DNA of 8,377 nucleotides from Alphaproteobacteria bacterium (GTDB lineage Bacteria; Pseudomonadota; Alphaproteobacteria; Puniceispirillales; UBA1172). The DNA lies in the NCBI GenBank assembly GCA_023259875.1, contig JALRFL010000207.1:1-8377 (forward strand), written 5' to 3'. A program made the translations under genes and the position numbers. Positions 4,983 to 8,377 of this stretch are shown here, piece by piece. The notes below the pieces were generated by a model. That model searched no databases, was not told where the DNA came from, and was given only the letters and a program-made list of their open reading frames with translations. The stretch's first letter is position 1; each line of letters opens with the position of its first letter.

Positions 4983-6470
4983 ATGCAAATGCCTGAACCT
5001 GATGCCGCTGTTATCGCTCGCCGTGACAGCATATTAGCAGCCTTGAGAAAAATAGTCCCTGCGACCTCTGTCGTTGACAGTGAGGAAGGTCGCCGTGCTT
5101 ATGATGCAGATGGGCTTTCTGCTTATCGGCAATTGCCGTTAGTGGTGGTGTTGCCAGAAACGGTCAAACAGGTATCTGCCATTATGCGTTATTGTCACCA
5201 AGAAGGCATAAAAGTTGTGCCCCGGGGGTCTGGTACCTCATTATCTGGCGGCGCATTGCCATTGGCGGATGCGGTGTTGCTAGCGATGGGTAAGTTTAAC
5301 CGCATTCTTGATATTGATTATGCTAATCGCTGTGTTGTCACCCAGCCGGGGGTAACCAATCTTGCCATTACCCACGCGGTTGAAGATGAAGGGTTTTATT
5401 ATGCCCCTGATCCCTCAAGCCAGATTGCCTGTTCTGTTGGCGGAAATGTTGCTGAAAACTCTGGCGGTGTGCATTGTCTGAAATATGGGCTGACTACTAA
5501 CAACCTGCTTGGGGTTGAGATGGTCACCATGGAAGGGGAAGTGGTGCGGCTTGGCGGCAAACATCTTGATGCCGGGGATTATGATCTCTTGGGGATTATG
5601 ACAGGTTCAGAAGGGCTTTTGGGTGTGGTCACAGAGGTCAGCCTGCGTATCTTGCAAAAACCTGCGACGCGCCGTGCCTTACTAGTGGGGTTTGATGAAA
5701 CCGCAACCGCGGCGCAAGCGGTTGGTGATATTATCGCCGCAGGCATCATTCCAGCAGGGATGGAAATGATGGATCATCTGGCTATTAACGCGGCAGAGGA
5801 TTTTGTCCATGCCGGATATCCAAGGGATGCCGCCGCGCTCTTGATTATTGAACTTGATGGCCCAGAGGTTGAGGTTGATGCGTTGATTGACCGCGTCGAT
5901 GCGATTGTCAATCAAGCAGGGGCAAGTTCAATCAAAATCAGCATGAGCGAAGATGAACGCTTGCGGTTTTGGGCCGGGCGCAAGGCGGCCTTTCCGGCGG
6001 TCGGGCGCATCTCACCAGATTATTTATGCATGGATGGCACCATACCGCGCCGCGCTTTGCCAGATATGATGGTGCGTATGGCGGCATTGAGCCAAAAATA
6101 CGGATTGAGGGTCGCTAATGTCTTCCATGCTGGTGATGGCAATTTGCATCCGCTGATTCTGTTTGACGCTAATGAAGCGGGGGAATTGCAACGCGCTGAA
6201 GATTTCGGGGCGGATATCCTTAGGGCCTGTGTGGAAATGGGTGGGGTTTTGACAGGCGAACATGGGGTTGGTGTTGAAAAGCGTGATCTGATGCCTATTC
6301 AATTCAGCGAAGATGATCTCAAGCAACAGCAACGCTTAAAATGTGCGTTTGATGCAGATCATTTGCTTAATCCCGGTAAGGTATTTCCCCAATTGCACCG
6401 TTGTGCAGAATTAGGCCGGCTTCATGTTCATCAAGGGAAAATGCCGTTTCCTGATTTGCCGCGGTTCTAG
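4983..6470 (+). CDS. glcD: Glycolate oxidase FAD-binding subunit GlcD
   Basis: The flavin subunit of glycolate oxidase, oxidising glycolate (and often D-lactate) to glyoxylate, with electrons passed through GlcF to the respiratory chain. At 495 residues it matches E. coli GlcD (499). The PCMH-type FAD-binding domain includes VPRGSGTSLSGGALPL (79-94), VTQPGVTN (119-126), YYAPDPSSQ (139-147) and SVGGNVAENSGGVHCLKYGL (151-170). The C-terminal FAD-oxidase domain has NVFHAGDGNLHPLILFD (379-395), TGEHGVGVEKRDLM (424-437) and LNPGKVFP (462-469), with the conserved histidines and glutamate of the active site. The tail LHRCAELGRLHVHQGKMPFP (471-490) is nearly the same as in E. coli GlcD and separates it from D-lactate and D-2-hydroxyglutarate dehydrogenases. 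The ATG at 4983 has GAGAAGGG 7 bases upstream. It heads a glcDEF operon. Confidence 0.96.
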   Translation: MQMPEPDAAVIARRDSILAALRKIVPATSVVDSEEGRRAYDADGLSAYRQLPLVVVLPETVKQVSAIMRYCHQEGIKVVPRGSGTSLSGGALPLADAVLLAMGKFNRILDIDYANRCVVTQPGVTNLAITHAVEDEGFYYAPDPSSQIACSVGGNVAENSGGVHCLKYGLTTNNLLGVEMVTMEGEVVRLGGKHLDAGDYDLLGIMTGSEGLLGVVTEVSLRILQKPATRRALLVGFDETATAAQAVGDIIAAGIIPAGMEMMDHLAINAAEDFVHAGYPRDAAALLIIELDGPEVEVDALIDRVDAIVNQAGASSIKISMSEDERLRFWAGRKAAFPAVGRISPDYLCMDGTIPRRALPDMMVRMAALSQKYGLRVANVFHAGDGNLHPLILFDANEAGELQRAEDFGADILRACVEMGGVLTGEHGVGVEKRDLMPIQFSEDDLKQQQRLKCAFDADHLLNPGKVFPQLHRCAELGRLHVHQGKMPFPDLPRF

Positions 6471-6479
6471 GTGGTCACC

Positions 6480-7715
6480 ATGACCGAAACGCCATTACGT
6501 CCTGAAACGCTGGCTGACATTCTGCCGATCATAGCTGAGGCTATGGCGACACAGCAGCCTCTTGCGGTGGCTGGGGCAAGCACGAAATCCGCAATAGGCT
6601 ATCCTGTCGCTGCGGCGACGCTTGTGCAATGTGATCGCTGGACAGGTATCTTAGATTATCAACCCGAAGAACTGGTGTTGACGGTTAGGGCGGGAACGCC
6701 GATGGCGGAGCTGACGGATTTGCTCGAATCGCATCAGCAAATGCTAGCCTTTGAGCCGCCTGATCCGCGCCCATTATTTGGTGGAAATCATCAAGGGACA
6801 ATAGGCGGCGTACTGGCCAGCAATGCCTCTGGGTCGCGGCGGCTGACCGCAGGGGCGGCACGTGATTTTCTTCTTGGGTTTGAGGCCGCATCTGGCCGCG
6901 GTGAACGCTTTCGCGCTGGCGGAAAAGTTGTTAAGAATGTGACGGGTTATGATCTCTCAAAACTTATGGTTGGGTCTTTTGGCACGCTTGCCCTGATGGA
7001 TGAAGTGACACTAAAAACCTTGCCACGACCAGAAACAGCCATAAGCCTAACTTTTCCTGCAGCTCATTTTGCTGAGGCGCAAGCCATCATCGCAAGTATT
7101 TTTGCAACCCCTTATGAACCTTCGGCGGCGGCAATCTTGCCAGCAGATATGGCGCAGAAAGCCGGATTGTCTGAAGTGATGCAGGTAGTGATCAGGCTGG
7201 AAGGTTTTGCGGTCTCAGTGGCGGATAGGGCGACACATTTGCTCAATCGTTTTGATAGAGGCGAAAAACAAGGCGAAGCCGAAAGCCGTCGGCTATGGCA
7301 AGATATTTGTGACACGCGTCTGCTAGCGGATGAGAACGCCGATATCTGGAAGATATCGTGCCCTCCTTCAAGTGGCGCAGAAATCTTAGCTACTCTTGAG
7401 GCAGAGATAAATTCTGCTGATAATCCCTATCCTTATTACGCGGATTGGGGGGGCGGATTAATCTGGATGGCGGCACCATCCTATACCCCATCAAAGGTTG
7501 CCTTTGGCTCTATCTTGCGTGATGCGGTGGCACAGCATGGCGGGGGGTTTGCCATGAGGGTCCGCACAGCAGATTCCGATCAGGGGTTAACCCCCGTTGT
7601 TGTTCCACCATTTCAGCCACTGGATGCTGGACGGTTGGCGTTGCATCAACGCATTAAAGCCGCCTTTGATCCGATAGGCATATTAAACCCTGGCCGCATG
7701 CATCAAGGGATTTAA
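6480..7715 (+). CDS. glcE: Glycolate oxidase FAD-binding subunit GlcE
   Basis: Second flavoprotein-like subunit of glycolate oxidase, 411 residues, somewhat longer than E. coli GlcE (about 350). It has an N-terminal FAD-binding PCMH domain: LTVRAGTPMAEL (67-78), FEPPDP (91-96), FGGNHQGTIGGVLASNASGS (100-119), a GlcE hallmark RDFLLGFEAASGRGERFRAG (128-147) and GGKVVKNVTGYDLSKLMVGS (147-166). The C-terminus ends in the shared LHQRIKAAFDPIGILNPGRM (388-407). It lacks the full C-terminal catalytic half found in GlcD, as is normal. The ATG at 6480 is preferred because AGGTGG lies 5 bases upstream, overlapping the glcD stop. A GTG at 6471, immediately after the glcD stop, is in frame but would lie inside this ribosome binding site. 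Nine bases separate glcD from this start, so translation is probably coupled. Confidence 0.94.
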   Translation: MTETPLRPETLADILPIIAEAMATQQPLAVAGASTKSAIGYPVAAATLVQCDRWTGILDYQPEELVLTVRAGTPMAELTDLLESHQQMLAFEPPDPRPLFGGNHQGTIGGVLASNASGSRRLTAGAARDFLLGFEAASGRGERFRAGGKVVKNVTGYDLSKLMVGSFGTLALMDEVTLKTLPRPETAISLTFPAAHFAEAQAIIASIFATPYEPSAAAILPADMAQKAGLSEVMQVVIRLEGFAVSVADRATHLLNRFDRGEKQGEAESRRLWQDICDTRLLADENADIWKISCPPSSGAEILATLEAEINSADNPYPYYADWGGGLIWMAAPSYTPSKVAFGSILRDAVAQHGGGFAMRVRTADSDQGLTPVVVPPFQPLDAGRLALHQRIKAAFDPIGILNPGRMHQGI

Positions 7716-7723
7716 GACTAGCG

Positions 7724-8377
7724 ATGCAAACCCATTTTTCCCCTGATCAATTAAAAGACCCTATGATGGCCGAAGCCGATGCTATCCTTAGGGCTTGTGT
7801 GCATTGTGGATTTTGCACCGCGACTTGCCCGACTTTTGTTTTAACAGGGGATGAGCGCGATAGCCCTCGCGGCCGTATCTGGATGATGCGAGAATTGTTA
7901 GAACGCCCTGAAAGCGTGACGGCGGATACAGGGGTGCATCTGGATCGGTGTCTTGGTTGCCTGTCTTGCACCACCACCTGTCCATCAGGGGTGGATTATC
8001 CCCATCTCTTGGATATTGGCAGAGCGCAGTTGGACAAACAGGTCAAGAGGCCGATGCCAGACCGAATGATGCGTGGCTTTCTGGCAAAGACAATACCTTA
8101 TGCTAGGCGCTTTCATGCGATGATGCGGTTGGCGCAAATGGGCAGATGGTTTCGTTGGGCCATGCCAGCGCGTCTGAGGCGAATGCTTGATAAAGTGCCA
8201 GCACAAGTGCCGCGCCGACCTGATCCTATCGGGGCAAAAACGGCGGTATATGCCCCATCAGATCCCCTCGTGATGCGTGTGGCCTTGCTAGCAGGTTGCG
8301 CCCAAAGAGCCCTTGATCCTGACATTAACGCCAGCACTATCCGCCTTCTTAATCGGATAGGGGTGGAGGTAAAGGTT
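7724..8377 (+). CDS. glcF: Glycolate oxidase iron-sulfur subunit GlcF, N-terminal part
   Basis: The frame stays open from the ATG at 7724 to the right edge, giving 218 codons, roughly half of a typical GlcF (about 400). Two 4Fe-4S ferredoxin-type clusters are clear: CVHCGFCTATCP (Cys25, 28, 31, 35) and CLGCLSCTTTCP (Cys76, 79, 82, 86). The start MQTHFSPDQ and the stretch ILRACVHCGFCTATCPT (21-37) are almost those of E. coli GlcF. GDERDSPRGRI (42-52) and LLDIGR (95-100) are also conserved. At 186-193 VALLAGCA begins the first cysteine-rich CCG domain, which in the full protein binds another cofactor or mediates quinone-linked electron transfer. The start lies 8 bases after the glcE stop, with only a weak ribosome binding site (AAGGGA is 13 bases away), so it probably depends on coupled translation. 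The C-terminal CCG domain is beyond the window. Confidence 0.95.
   Translation, partial: MQTHFSPDQLKDPMMAEADAILRACVHCGFCTATCPTFVLTGDERDSPRGRIWMMRELLERPESVTADTGVHLDRCLGCLSCTTTCPSGVDYPHLLDIGRAQLDKQVKRPMPDRMMRGFLAKTIPYARRFHAMMRLAQMGRWFRWAMPARLRRMLDKVPAQVPRRPDPIGAKTAVYAPSDPLVMRVALLAGCAQRALDPDINASTIRLLNRIGVEVKV

Noticed and set aside
5682..6332. Two minus-strand open frames inside glcD
   Set aside because: They are antisense to a strongly conserved enzyme and have no ribosome binding site or domain similarity that I can see.
7747..8337. Several overlapping open frames on the minus strand near the right edge
   Set aside because: They are opposite glcF, whose cysteine motifs are clear. The minus-strand products are rich in Arg, His and Ser with no recognisable domain.

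Overview
The window reads as chromosomal DNA of a Gram-negative bacterium, most likely an alphaproteobacterium of moderate G+C. The glycolate oxidase proteins look alphaproteobacterial and the long, compact branched-chain-amino-acid-type transporter operon fits that group; a marine lineage such as SAR116 is possible, but that is only an impression. No mobile element, CRISPR array, tRNA or rRNA gene was seen, and nearly all of the sequence is coding.

The layout is two divergent operons around a 240-base intergenic region (4743-4982). To the left, on the minus strand, lies a complete HAAT-family (branched-chain amino acid/amide type) ABC importer in the order binding protein, LivH-like permease, LivM-like permease, LivG-like ATPase, LivF-like ATPase (4742 down to 208). 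After a 94-base gap comes the N-terminus of a probable fumarylacetoacetate hydrolase-family enzyme, cut by the left edge (113 down to 1). To the right, on the plus strand, lie glcD, glcE and the first half of glcF, the three subunits of membrane-associated glycolate oxidase; glcF is cut by the right edge.

The genes suggest uptake of an organic acid or similar small carbon compound next to oxidation of glycolate to glyoxylate. The binding protein looks closest, from memory, to periplasmic proteins of the aromatic-compound-binding subgroup rather than classic leucine-binding proteins, so the substrate is open: aromatic acid, small carboxylate or amino acid. In E. coli the glc operon faces the regulator gene glcC; here it faces an ABC importer, and no regulator or glcA permease gene is present inside the window.

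The regulatory detail is the most interesting part. The divergent intergenic region carries two stem-loop-forming dyads, a third palindrome and a pair of direct repeats about 52 bases apart. Between the binding-protein gene and livH there is a perfect 10-bp hairpin, followed by a second small hairpin that includes the livH ribosome binding site. The livM/livG and livG/livF junctions both use an 8-base overlap of nearly identical sequence.
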